NCBI GenBank assembly: GCA_949317995.1
Contig: OX439049.1
Coordinates: 16,306,395-16,370,394 of the forward strand
Direction of reading: 5' to 3'
DNA length: 64,000 nt
Origin: Acholoe squamosa
Taxonomy: Eukaryota; Annelida; Polychaeta; Phyllodocida; Polynoidae
The notes under the pieces were generated by a model. That model searched no databases and was not told the DNA's origin. It saw only the letters and a program-made list of their open reading frames with translations. The position numbers were made by a program, and so were the translations under genes. Every line of letters starts with the position of its first letter. Position 1 is the stretch's first letter. Below are positions 32,364-42,414 of the stretch, one piece after another.

Positions 32364-33851
32364 GTAAGTGGAGCTTCCTATTCACCGTATGCATATGGCG
32401 CCGAAGGAATAGAGGGTTCAGTCAAATACCTTCTTGCATTTACAGCCATGTCATTCATCTGTTGGTCCGTATATATAACAGCCGTCCTTATAAATGGTTT
32501 CTTGCCTGAGTTCCTAGTGCAATAGCCCCTCTTCATGCTTGTACCTGAGGTCGGCGCAGCACGATTATCATTCCCCTCAATGCATCCTCCAAAGATGCAT
32601 CGTAAAATACCCCCCATCCTGAGGCACAGTTCTTACCTCCTAATACCCTTAATATTCCATTTTACTCCCCCATGTCTAATCATGTGCATTCGGGCCCCAT
32701 GCAAGGCCTATTCCGCAGTATATATGCAACATATCTAAGCCCAGCAGGCCTACAGCAAGTTGCCCCCATCTTATGCACCTGTCCCCCTAGCATTTACAAA
32801 AAAATCACTATTTCTGAGTCCATAGTTCATCTCATGCTCCCATCTCTTATCTTTTCACTCCACATTACTTTACAGATGTTCCTGAGTGAAGGTCGATCCT
32901 GTTTTAGCCTAATTGTTGTGTCTACCGCTATCAAGTCTCTGGTAGGCACTTTTATTATAAATTCTCCTTTATTTGTCCCCATGCATGTTTTCCACACTGC
33001 ATGTTCCTATATACAGATTTTTGTTATGGCGACATGGCCATAAGCGCTCCATGTCTAACACCTGTTCCTCAGAATGAATTATAGCTGCTCCTCAGGGCTA
33101 CTCCGTAGACGCTCTGAGGGAACCTCAGAGACCAAGTGTGTCTGTTGTAGTCTGTTTGGTCAGCCAGATTGGCTGAGTGCCCAGTTCTCACAGAAGTACT
33201 TACTGTCAGGTCCAATGCTTCCACCAACACTTCCCTCAATGTATATCCAAAGATTCATAATACACAAAGCACTTGAAATACTTGTAATAATTAATAATCC
33301 AGGTGATTTTCAAATCTCCCTCCCTAACTCCAAATCATTGTCGGCCATCTTGAAGCCAGGTGTAGCCACCTAGTGCCAAAAAGACTACACTATTCTTGGT
33401 TGGTTAGCCCTATGTTTCAAGAGCAGTCTAACACCAGGTACCACCACAAGATGTTGACAATGGAGGCCATTGAGGTAGTGATATCTAAGCTCAAGATAAA
33501 CATGTCAGATTTATTGGATATATCTCATGTTTCAGTCAATATAAGCTGATGTACATGAAAACTACATGTTTGTGAATAGGAGGGACAATTTCCAGGAACT
33601 GAAAGTGAGTACTTAGTTCAGACTAGCCATGTGTTTGTGCCACTATAGACTTGTATACATCTTGGATCCTGCCTGTGAGCAGGCAGGTATTTCGGCCTAC
33701 TCAGGGCATGCACACCTCTTCTGCTATACTACTCACATCCTATACAAAGCATTTATAGGTTAACTAAAAGCATTGTTCCACAAGCCTCTGAGCAACTCCA
33801 TACCATTTCAGAGGTAGATTACTACAACCATTCCCTGGCTCTACACCAAAA
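32364..33851. other. Region without a recognisable gene, where pol would be expected
   Basis: Between the accessory region and the Gag remnant, neither strand shows reverse transcriptase, RNase H, integrase or protease motifs. Only short open stretches are present. If this is a retrovirus-like element, pol has been lost or replaced here. Confidence 0.5.
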
Positions 33852-35460
33852 TTATTTTGCCACCTCTTTTCCAATAGCAGGTGTTAGTCCCGAGATGAAA
33901 GCTGATGTTATGGCATCATCATTCTCACCCACTACTCTATATTTACTCAGGCTAATCGCAAAATCCAGAGCTGATTGTCCCGGCTCCTGTTTCAGGCCAA
34001 ACAAGTCTCTAAGCTTCTGCCATCCCGGTCTTCTATCTCTGAATGTCTCTTCTACTGCTGCTCTCAGGTGATCCATGTTGTCCTTCCTATTGTCAGGTAT
34101 CATCTTTAACCATTCGTGGGCCTTCCCCTTAATACCTAGCTTTACCATACTTAATGCCTGTGCCAGCGTCCAATCAAAAACCACTCCTAACTGGTCCATT
34201 TCTTAAAAATAATTTTCATGTGCTTCACCCCTCTCTCCCTTAAATGAGGGGAGGTTAATGGCCGGCGTGGCCTGCATATTTAATTGTTCTGGGAGATTGT
34301 GCTGTGGATCCTGCTGGGGCGGCGTATGTCTGCTGGGGACATTTACCACCCCTTCTTCCTCTTCTGATGAATTATTACTATCGTTAATAAATTGCTCTCC
34401 TAGCGGTTGGTCTTCTTCTTCCTCTGACCTCTCGTCATCCAATGACTGAATGTTATCTGCGTCTGTGGCTTGACCGTCCTCCGGTGTATCTCTATCCTCA
34501 CTCTGTCTTTCTGCACCGTCCGTTCCGCTGGACTACCCCGAGTCCTCTAGATTACGCTCGCTAAATGCTCTGACTGTGCGCTTGATATTCTTAAGGTTCC
34601 TCTTCACAACCTGTACCTCTCCATGTATCTCTTTTAAATTCCCAATAGTAGAATCCTGCTGTAGATCACCTTGCAATTGTTCAATATCCTCAAATGTGAC
34701 ATCCTGCCAGCCACCTACTGGACCTTCTTCATCTTCTTAAAATAATCTTTTCTTCACTGAGGCTGCCTCTTGAGGTGTTGGTCTTCCCCCGAATGGAGTT
34801 TCGCCCTTTCTGCCAGATCTACCCCCTTTATATTTTTGAGATAGATAAATTACGTCTTCATCATCCTCTGAATCATCCTGTAGTAAATCAGGCCTTATAA
34901 CACACTGTGTGCATCCTCTATTCACTCCAGTATTGTGGGATGAGGACCCCGGCTGTTCACTAAATTCACCTTCAACGCCACCTCTGCCTCTAATTATACC
35001 GGCTGGCTGATCTGGTCATGGGTCCGTATGGCGGCCGCGTGGGCCCCCGACCTGCTCCGCCACGAGATGTCGATTCTGTTTTACTCCACCTACAGCTCCT
35101 ACTAACCCAAACTTCGGGCTCTTTCTGTTTTCCAATGTTGTCCTCACCACTTTACCATGCATATCCGTGTCATCGATCTGCACCTCACCTTTATTTCCTA
35201 ATTGCACTGCTACATATCCTTCACTACCTCTACTGGCTCTTGTGGCTCTCTTACTAAATGTTTCGGACCATGCCTTTTTAACTCCTTCTACCAGTCTCTG
35301 CCTTGCCTCTGCACTACCATGGAGTTCTGTTTATATTTCCCTCTGTCTATCCGCTAAGTTGCCATGGCGCACACGCCGGCTGCCCTCGTCTTCTATTTCC
35401 TCTCGCTGTGGCGTTGAATGAGTCTGTGGAGCATGAAACCTGCGATCGGCTCGGCCCGAC
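33852..35460 (-). pseudogene. gag: Retroviral/Gypsy-type Gag remnant
   Basis: The clearest part is 33852-34442. ATPAINLPSFKGERGE leads, after an in-frame TAA at about 34201, into a block of about 110 codons with the retrotransposon Gag pattern: leucine-rich helices, then KGKAHEWLK, then FGLKQEPGQSALDFAISL. Upstream pieces in the same strand (about 34737-34925 and 35016-35420) are acidic or basic and coding-like but disconnected by stops and frameshifts. Gag forms the internal particle. Right next to the 35531 repeat, the minus strand has TGGTGAAGCAAATCC, a possible tRNA primer site, which supports minus orientation of this unit. Confidence 0.55.
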
Positions 35461-35530
35461 GTGCCCCTCACCGAGAAGGGTCTCCCAGTCATGAAAAAGG
35501 GTCAGCACCCTAGGATTTGCTTCACCACTG

Positions 35531-35842
35531 TGTACTGTGTGTTTACTCTATTAATTTGATGTTATTTAAACCTTGCTTTCTAATCGCTGCATATAGATGT
35601 AGTAAAGTGCATTTTGGGGTTTGAGCTAGCTCCTTATAAATGGTAGAGTGTGTCACTACCTCAGCCCAGTACACATATCAGCTGTGCAGTGATCCTACTC
35701 AAATAAAACCAGTGAGAGATACCTCTTGACTGAAGACTTTTATTGTTTCTCCTCCTCGGCTACTAACACATCAAGCACAACAAGAGTACAACAGTTCATC
35801 AAATACTCCGGCATCCTTCGATGATCAACACTCCGTTATATC
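35531..35842. repeat. Right copy of the 311-bp long terminal repeat
   Basis: This copy is nearly identical to 25022-25332; differences include one extra T in the run before ATTGTTTCTCC. It abuts a TGA/ATG microsatellite directly on its right. The high identity suggests recent insertion or duplication. The bases outside the two copies do not form a target duplication. Confidence 0.75.

Positions 35843-35913
<71 letters not shown>
35843..35913. repeat. (TGA/ATG)n microsatellite
   Basis: About 23 copies of a TGA triplet lie between the right LTR and resumed viral coding sequence. Read in one frame they give a Met run, which is not evidence of a start. Confidence 0.95.
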
Positions 35914-35914
<1 letters not shown>

Positions 35915-36264
35915 GAACAGTCGAAAAGAAGAAACCATGGGCTGGCTTGGGACTTGTAGAACTACTAACAAGGGTGAGTGCAATATTTATTATAGTCTTT
36001 TTAAATATGTCAAATGTGATAGTTGGATCCTGGGTGGAAAAAATGATAGCATTTGAAAGTTTACCACTGAGAGTTTTGTCTGATATATCAAAAACCAAAA
36101 CTGTTGAGGGAAACAGTATATATGAATCTCTCAAGCATTTATTGCGGAAGGAGTTAGAAGACAACAATTTTCATAGTGATGCTGATAGCATGCAGGTGCT
36201 TCATGATGCTGTTGTTGAAGTCATTGAGGCTGCTTCTGATTTTATGAAGCACTCTCATGTTAAG
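35914..36264 (+). pseudogene. Viral gene fragment right of the inserted block
   Basis: An open stretch of about 115 codons follows the microsatellite and ends with TAA at 36265-36267. It is helix-rich and partly hydrophobic (SAIFIIVFL), with an acidic C-terminal part. It may be the 3' part of the coiled-coil gene cut at 25021, or the 5' part of the following gene. A polypyrimidine-AG acceptor-like site lies at about 36324-36340, but no donor in the matching phase was found. Confidence 0.35.
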
Positions 36265-36340
36265 TAATTTTTTCTTTCCTTGTGAGGAAATATCATGATT
36301 TATGACAAAAATTACATTTGAACTTCTGTCTCTTTCCCAG

Positions 36341-37020
36341 GAAAAGATGGTGAGTTGTCAGAGGAAGACACTGAACACCTGGCATCCGAATTAGAAAAAA
36401 TACAACTGGGTGAGAAGAAGCAGTCTTTTTTTAGGCAGCCAGTGCTGTCATATGATGTGTTACTTCCACGTCTCTCTGACTACCTACCCCCTAAAGGCAA
36501 GCCCTCGCTTGCAGATTTGCTTAGAATTTTGCAAGACCCTAGGCCTGGGTGCCGTGATGTTCTCCTTCGTAGTTTGATAGAATTCTGTTCATATGGAACC
36601 TGTTTTTGTCCCGACACTAAGCTTCAAGAAATAATGAAAGGCGCATATGGTGAAATCAACAAAGCCATAGAGATAGGCATGAGGTATGAAACAGTCATGG
36701 CCTTTCAGCTCTCTATGGTGATCATATCAACATCCCGTAGAGGAGGTAGAGACTCTGTTGAGAGTTGGGAAGAGTTCAAAAATATATGCATGCTTGTCAT
36801 CATGCTTAGTTCTGTGAAGAATGTGGTTTTTGTTCCTACTACATTCACTGAAGGTAACACCGTGTTTGTCACACCTTTGGCCCACAAGAGCTGTGACCTA
36901 CGGTCTCGAGATATGAACATCATACTCAAAAGCCATAAGAGACCATTCACTTTAGATCATGGAATGCTGTCAAACATCCTGGATGGTATAAAAAGGAAAA
37001 GCACAGTTTATGTCAATTGA
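36341..37020 (+). CDS. Viral protein of unknown function, about 225 residues
   Basis: The frame is open from about 36340 to TGA 37018-37020, without an ATG at its beginning; the first internal ATG comes much later. It may thus continue an upstream exon or have lost its start. The protein has Cys residues near the middle (CSYGTCFCPD) and a mixed alpha/beta composition. Its stop is followed within ten bases by AATAAA (37025-37030), convergent with the minus-strand gene ending at 37064 or 37436. No family was recognised. Confidence 0.45.
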
Positions 37021-37760
37021 ATGAAATAAACACAAAATCATTATTCATTTTTTTTGTCTTCCTTTATTGATTATCTCCATACAAATCATTTATATCAATA
37101 CCCCTCCAGTTATCCACAGCCTTGAGTGCCTGTATTATGTTACTGATGAAAGGGACAGACATAGGTGGCAGCAGGACATGGCTTTCCTCCAACTCGATTT
37201 CCACATTGATCTCATGGCTATGAATTAAGTACTGTGGTAGCATTCCTTGAAACTGGTACATGGAAAACTGTTGATACTCCCCAAGGGGTACACTTTTCCT
37301 GACATTGAGAGGATTGAGTGCAAATGAGGTCATTCGATGCATGCGACACAATATGCATGATGGGGCTGCCCACAAATCACTGGCATTCGAATGAAATAAA
37401 CACAAAATCATTATTCATTTTTTTTTTGTATTCCTTTATTGATTATCTCCATACAAATCATTTATATCGATACCCCTCCAGTTATCCACAGCCTTGAGTG
37501 CCTGTATTATGTTACTGATGAAAGGGACAGACATAGGTGGCAGCAGGACATGGCTTTCCTCCAACTCGATTTCCACATTGATCTCATGGCTATGAAACAA
37601 GTACTGTGGTAGAATTCCTTGAAACTGGTACATGAAAAACTGTTGATACTCCCCAAGGGGTACACTTTTCCTGACATTGAGAGGATTGAGTGCAAATGAG
37701 GTCATTCGATGCATGCGACACAATATGCATGATGGGGCTGCCCACAAATCACTGGCAATC
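37020..37760. repeat. Tandem duplication of a 370-bp segment
   Basis: Bases about 37020-37389 and 37390-37760 are nearly the same. Each unit starts GAATGAAATAAACACAAAAT and holds the last 110 codons of the minus-strand gene plus the shared polyadenylation region. The copy joined to the rest of the gene is the right one (stop at 37436); the left one (stop at 37064) is an extra 3' end. Few substitutions separate them, so the event is fairly recent. Confidence 0.9.
37025..37068. terminator. Convergent polyadenylation signals
   Basis: AATAAA at 37025-37030 serves the + gene ending at 37020. AATAAA read on minus (37063-37068) overlaps the stop codon of the minus-strand coding copy. The pair is repeated in the second duplication unit. 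Overlap of stop and signal is typical of compact viral genomes. Confidence 0.6.
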
Positions 37761-39140
37761 GGATATTGAAGGATGCATTTGTAATGAGACTTTCATTTTT
37801 CGACAAAGAAGTCCTTCCATGCCTGAGCTGAATATCCCATGGCGAGGTGTTCTCTGTATGCATTCAATGTTCTCAAGGGTACGATCTCAGGGAGCCTGAA
37901 ATTTTCCTTTCTCTCACCTGTTTCAGCATGATGAATGTATTTTCCCATGCAAGGATTAGAAGCACATGGTCGCGAAAAGAAAGGGTTTTCTGTCCCATCC
38001 ATGAACCATTGTAGAAATAACCAGATATGTGGTTTCTGATAAATCACTGGCATTACTTCAAAGCTGTCAACGAGTCCGTAAATGATGAATAAGGATGAAT
38101 ACAGACGAATCAGGAATCCAGTTTGATATCCACTTTATTCATAGAAGTCCACGAGGTACAGATGGTGATACAGTATAAAGGTGCCCAACAGTGTCCAAGC
38201 CTAGCCCTTGAGCCAAGGGCTTTGGTCTCACGTGAGTGTGTGAGGTATGAAGTATGAAGGTGGAAAGATAAGTGAGCTGCTCCCTCTACAGGTATTTATA
38301 GTAGGAGCCGCTCACCCAGCTCATCCTAAAAATAGTATCAGGTGAGCTAAATATAGTAACTGGGGAACTCCAGTGCAGGTATGTAGGGAGATCCTAAACA
38401 TAGCACTGGGGTTCACAGAGTTCAGTATGGTTCTAAATATAGCTGCTGTGAATTCCCGGTATGCTGTGAGCTGCTCATGATCAATGGGCATGTCCTCCAG
38501 CAGGAGGAGTTGGTCTAAACATTGTCTGCTAGGAATTTCCAGCATGCAGCATGCTGCTTGTGATTGACGGCATATCCTCCAGTGGGAGGAGGCGGGGTCA
38601 CTGAGTGCAGTTGACACCGTCAGCCTTTGGTCTATGGGTATGGCTTGGCTTGTGGGTAGACTCAGACACTGGGTTACATGGTAGAGTCAAAGGTGAAAAA
38701 TAAATATGATAAGTACAATACGTATAACGGTCTACTGACAAAGCTGTCAACCAATGACATACTCGAAATTCTGTCTGGGAGTGAAAGTATATCATTTGGC
38801 GGTGATGGAAGCAACACACTCTTTGCACGATCGATCATAAATGCTCGACCTGTTTTCCGGTTCTTTTGTCATGTCTTTTAACAATGCTACTGATATGTGC
38901 ATAGGCAGTCTCTTGCATCTCTTCATCTCTCACTGGTTTCATCAATGCTTGCTCAAAGTCACCAAATATAGAAGTATCAATTTCCAATGCTCCTGTACTA
39001 CATGCTGCTTTTTCCAAGGACAGACTTTTCTTCTGCTGAGAAGTTTCCTTCTTGACTCCCTTGAAGAGTTTACTTGATGCCTCCTTCTCCTTTCGTCGTC
39101 TCTTCGGCATGGGTTTCAGGCTGTTGTCCCGAAAGTGCAT
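37436..39140 (-). pseudogene. Viral gene with basic N-terminus and Cys/His cluster, split by a solo LTR
   Basis: ATG 39140 starts a Lys/Arg-rich N-terminus (PMPKRRRKEKE) followed by Lys/Ser-rich sequence. The frame shifts near 38840-38870 and continues to the LTR at 38740, resumes at about 38064, meets a TGA at 37793-37795, and continues in frame to TAA at 37436. Outside the LTR this is about 340-380 codons. Cys/His residues (CASNPCMG and, 80 residues later, CILCRMH) could bind zinc. A basic N-terminus plus a C3H-type cluster is reminiscent of nuclear egress or late-expression proteins of herpesviruses, but that is only a suggestion. The last 110 codons are duplicated at 37064-37411. Confidence 0.45.
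38065..38740 (-). mobile_element. Solo LTR (TGTCAA...TTGACA-type) inserted in a viral gene
   Basis: The 676-bp segment starts TGTCAACG, ends CTACTGACA and is flanked by a 4-5 bp direct repeat (AAGC at 38061-38064 and 38741-38744). Read on minus, a CTATAAATACC box (about 38292-38303) is followed about 160 bases later by AATAAA (about 38133-38138), the order expected in an LTR. Removing it restores one continuous reading frame of the viral gene on either side. It is related to the copy at 25674-26368. Confidence 0.7.
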
Positions 39141-39209
39141 GGTTGGTTACAGTAAAATACATGATCCAGATTTCTATCCAAGACTGATTCAGCAGATGTA
39201 AAATTGAAA

Positions 39210-39350
39210 TCAATAAAATATGTTTGCAATGCATGCATTGAAACCTTTGCTGTTACATTTGACCAGAGCAAGTATCACAAACAGCAACACCAAAGTGAAA
39301 GTTATCCAAAACAAACAACAGCAGCATTGTGCAAGGTCACATGTACATTT
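39210..39350 (-). CDS. Possible small membrane protein
   Basis: From the internal ATG at about 39351 this frame gives 46-47 residues: a Cys cluster (CDLAQCCCC), one strong membrane segment (FWITFTLVLLFVILALV) and a short tail. It sits between the gene starting at 39140 and a repeat element, on the same strand. Such mini-proteins are common in herpesviruses, but short length makes chance possible. Confidence 0.3.
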   Translation of the reverse strand, partial: KCTCDLAQCCCCLFWITFTLVLLFVILALVKCNSKGFNACIANIFY

Positions 39351-39417
39351 CATGCATCTGTATATCAATAATCCACATTGAGCCCAGTAGTCCACTGATC
39401 AGGTTCTGTAAAACCCC

Positions 39418-40053
39418 AAAAATGATCCTGGGTGAAAAATGACCCAGGGTGAAAAATGACCCTGCTCTGTCTACTATGGAAAAAGCAATTTTAATTTGCT
39501 TTTGGGGCCATTTTTCTTTATCTATCCATCATAAAACCATCATATATGAAAAGAGGAGGATTGATAATGGTAGTCTAGAATACCAAACTACTTTTTAGCC
39601 ATCTTATTTTGCATTCTGTTTTAATTATTGCAGTGGGTATGAGGGAAAATAGCTCTCTTGGCTCACAATAATGCAAATGATAAGTTTGTATCACATTTGA
39701 GATTGATCAATCATACATCACTAGAAAGACCAATATGTATCCTAGTTAAATCTAAAATAACTTTTGGATATGAACTATAGCAGTTGAGAAAACACAATTT
39801 GAAACTTAATCTGCTGCCCATTCATAACTGAAAGTCACTATAGGGAGGAGGCCACTTATCTAGGTCAACTGATAAGGCAGAGAGAGGGAGAAGGGGATGG
39901 GTGGGGGAGAGGGTCATAAATGACTCTGGGTCAAAAATGACCCAGGGTCAAAAATGACCCTGGGGTGAAAATTCTTCAAGTAGGGTAAGTGGGGGGATGG
40001 TGGGGGGCAGGGTCAAAAATGACTCCGGGTCAAAAATCACCCAGGGTCATTTC
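39418..40053. mobile_element. Small inverted-repeat element (MITE-like)
   Basis: The left end has AAATGATCCTGGGTGA and the right end, read on the other strand, AAATGACCCTGGGTGA. Both continue into repeated (G)ACCCAGGGTC words separated by AAAAAT. No open frame of note lies inside. It is intergenic, and I did not find a clear target duplication. The sequence GACCCAGGGTC is itself an inverted repeat and occurs several times near both ends. Confidence 0.5.
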
Positions 40054-40087
40054 TATACTTTAGCTTAGACCTGCTGATGTATGGCCG

Positions 40088-41235
40088 TTAGATATGGACT
40101 TGCTTGCCATAGAAATTGGCCCTGCTGGTAAAGTCATGGAGCAGTCTTGTAAAGCTTTGATTTCTGCTGATGAGTCCATCTGAAATAAAAATAAAACAAT
40201 TTGAATCATTAATATATTTATAGGCACCTGGTAAAGTATCTATCACCATAACTTGCCTACTTTCATTACTCACCATATCCATAGAGCATCATGCAAACAG
40301 CAACATCGTTCTCCAAAGTTTGCTCATGCGAAGCAGAAGATGCCATCATTACTTTGTATCTGGCACTGACCAAGGACATCTCATCTTTAAGCTTTGTTTC
40401 TCTACAGATGAAAGAACATGTCAAGAGCAAAATAGACCAGCATCCAAATATCAGAAGGGTCGTTATTGAAATTGTGTTGATATGGGTGATCAACAGAGGG
40501 ATACAAAGCAGCATCATGAACAAGCTGCTGATGGGCATGCAATAGAAAACTAATAGACAAATTCCCATGGACAACTTAAGACTATCTTCTTGCCCAAAGA
40601 AACATGCCAGTGGCAGCAGGATGGTGGCTGTCAGTAGGAAAACTATTACTGAAAAACACTTCCACTTCTTTAAATGCCATCTGAGAGGTGACATATCGCC
40701 AAAATCGTCTAACATGTATCCTTGAAACATTGGTTGGTCCATGGTACGGGCAAGCTTTAGTTCTGCACTCGAAAGGCACACATTCCAATTGGCAAATTAT
40801 TTGGCTGATTCTCTTGGATAGAGATTTGTGTTTGTTCATCTGCTCTTGCACACTCTGCTTGATTTCCTGTGCCAATGAGCATCTCCAGTGGCAGTGCATG
40901 CTGTAGATTGTGGTGAGACGACTGAGCACAACAAAAAATAAGCCGACTATCAGACATAAAACAGAGTCAAGGTCTGCACCAGTAGGTCGTCGATGAAGTG
41001 GGCAAATCACTGGGAATCCTCTTCTGTACTTATCCCTACAGCCATAGAGATGATACCTCTCAAGGAAGTAGAATTTGAAAATGATGAAACTGACTGTACC
41101 TATCATGGAACACATAAAGTTGGCCACTATGAACTGAATATCATGCGTTGGGAAACCAAGTATTGCCCAAGCCCAAAATTGAATAGATCTTAGCTGAAAG
41201 AGATGATTATTTCCAAGCTTTTTATACCTTGCCAT
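40088..41235 (-). pseudogene. Spliced multi-pass membrane protein, one frameshift
   Basis: From ATG 41235 the coding-like sequence shows six to seven hydrophobic segments, for example IGTVSFIIFKFYF, VLCLIVGLFFVVL, FSVIVFLLTATILL, ICLLVFYCM and LLIFGCWSILLL. Several Cys/His pairs lie in the loops between the second and third. The frame changes once, near 40700-40780. A GTGAGT donor at 40273 and a TTTATTTCAG acceptor at 40180-40190 define a 94-base intron that keeps the frame to the TAA at 40088. A small intron in a viral gene is unusual. gM, with eight membrane spans, or a seven-pass receptor are possible comparisons, but no signature was found. Confidence 0.5.
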
Positions 41236-41286
41236 GTCACCACTAGAGTACTACCAAGTGGTAAATAACACTAAAAGATAAAAAAA

Positions 41287-41892
41287 ATGAAACAAACATC
41301 CTTCTTTCAGGCATGTGCAGGCATTGCTGCATCTATTGGTCTTTGGACAATGGTTCTCATTCTGAGCCCATCCCCGAATTCAGATTGTTATATGAAGAAT
41401 CAGTGCTCTGAGATATTTCGACGTGGAAAACCTAGTGAATGCACCTATCCCCCTGGCCTTCTCAGTCTCACCAAATGGTCTGGATCACAATATGATATCT
41501 TCAAGAGGACAGGCAGTGTGCGCTTGATCCGAAGTTATTCTGTGGTGTACAGCCATCCACATGCGAGAAACAAGATTGACCGTGTAGTTATGGCATTAGA
41601 CACAAGTGAGAATAGAACATGCATGGTGCATATGAGCTATGACAACCATGGTACTGAAGTAGCATCAGGAACTTCTGTCCTGATGGTTAAGATTGGAATT
41701 CCCATTCCTTGGCCATTAGGTTTGGCTATTGGTTGTCAGGGACAACAGGACTGGCTGTTTTTGTCAGAGGAAGATAGCGGTATCACAGTAAAAATGAACG
41801 AGACTGTTTTCATATGCTACAAGTGTATTTCACAAAAGGATCATTGCAGTATTTCATTTATGCACACACACAGGCTGAAGTTATTCCAGTAA
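41287..41892 (+). CDS. Secreted or type II membrane glycoprotein, 201 residues
   Basis: The frame from ATG 41287 to TAA 41890-41892 is intact. Residues about 8-27 (ACAGIAASIGLWTMVLILSP) form a signal peptide or N-terminal anchor. The rest has about nine Cys and two N-glycosylation sites (NRT, NET), fitting a disulphide-bonded ectodomain. The 3' end overlaps the convergent tetraspan gene by about 35 bases. No family was recognised. It lies in a cluster of membrane genes and is a likely virion surface protein. Confidence 0.6.
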   Translation: MKQTSFFQACAGIAASIGLWTMVLILSPSPNSDCYMKNQCSEIFRRGKPSECTYPPGLLSLTKWSGSQYDIFKRTGSVRLIRSYSVVYSHPHARNKIDRVVMALDTSENRTCMVHMSYDNHGTEVASGTSVLMVKIGIPIPWPLGLAIGCQGQQDWLFLSEEDSGITVKMNETVFICYKCISQKDHCSISFMHTHRLKLFQ

Positions 41893-42391
41893 ATAAGCCA
41901 CTGAGTACTATATATGAAATGGTGTATATTCTAAGGCTTGAGCAATGAGAATCAAGTGTGACAACCAGAAATACCCCTACTGCTAATGACATGATGTACA
42001 TCATTCCAAAGATAGCACTTGCAACATCTGTCTTTGAGTGTTTTGCTTTGCCATTTATCTCCATTAAGTCAACATCATCTAGTAGACTTTCCCTGCTGTC
42101 TTGCATGGGTGGTAAGTTCAATGTGCTCAACCTTCCATCAATTTTTATTCTTAGTAATTCATACTCTTCGTTATATTGTTGTTGACTCAGTGGTATTGTG
42201 ACACAGACCATCAGCACAAAAATGCAGTAGATGCTGCTGAGTAAACCATGGACAATCAGCCACAAAGTCACAGGAAACCCCCGTGAGCAGATGTTAAGAT
42301 ATGCCAGTCCCATCAAGAATCCGCTTGAAGATACAATCCCAAACAGAAAGTTCATTGCAACACAGAGAGACTTCCAGGCTTTGCCGCTCAT
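41858..42391 (-). CDS. Four-span membrane protein
   Basis: From ATG 42391 the 177-residue product has four hydrophobic segments (about residues 8-30, 40-65, 120-145 and 150-175). A polar cytoplasmic-type loop with an acidic patch (SLLDDVDLME) lies between the second and third. An upstream in-frame ATG (42448) would add 19 residues, but the shorter form begins just before the first helix. The frame is intact. It overlaps the 3' end of the convergent glycoprotein gene. The function is unknown. Confidence 0.55.
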   Translation of the reverse strand: MSGKAWKSLCVAMNFLFGIVSSSGFLMGLAYLNICSRGFPVTLWLIVHGLLSSIYCIFVLMVCVTIPLSQQQYNEEYELLRIKIDGRLSTLNLPPMQDSRESLLDDVDLMEINGKAKHSKTDVASAIFGMMYIMSLAVGVFLVVTLDSHCSSLRIYTISYIVLSGLFTGITSACVCA

Positions 42392-42414
42392 TTTGTTTTG
42401 TTTTTTATTGAAAT

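Noticed and set aside
35821-35913. A start of translation in the Met run
   Set aside because: It is a trinucleotide microsatellite.
36259-36340. An intron joining 35914-36264 to the gene at 36341
   Set aside because: The acceptor looks good, but no donor in the matching phase was found.
40088-41235. Glycoprotein M assignment for the spliced multi-pass gene
   Set aside because: Number and spacing of membrane segments are uncertain and no gM signature was seen.
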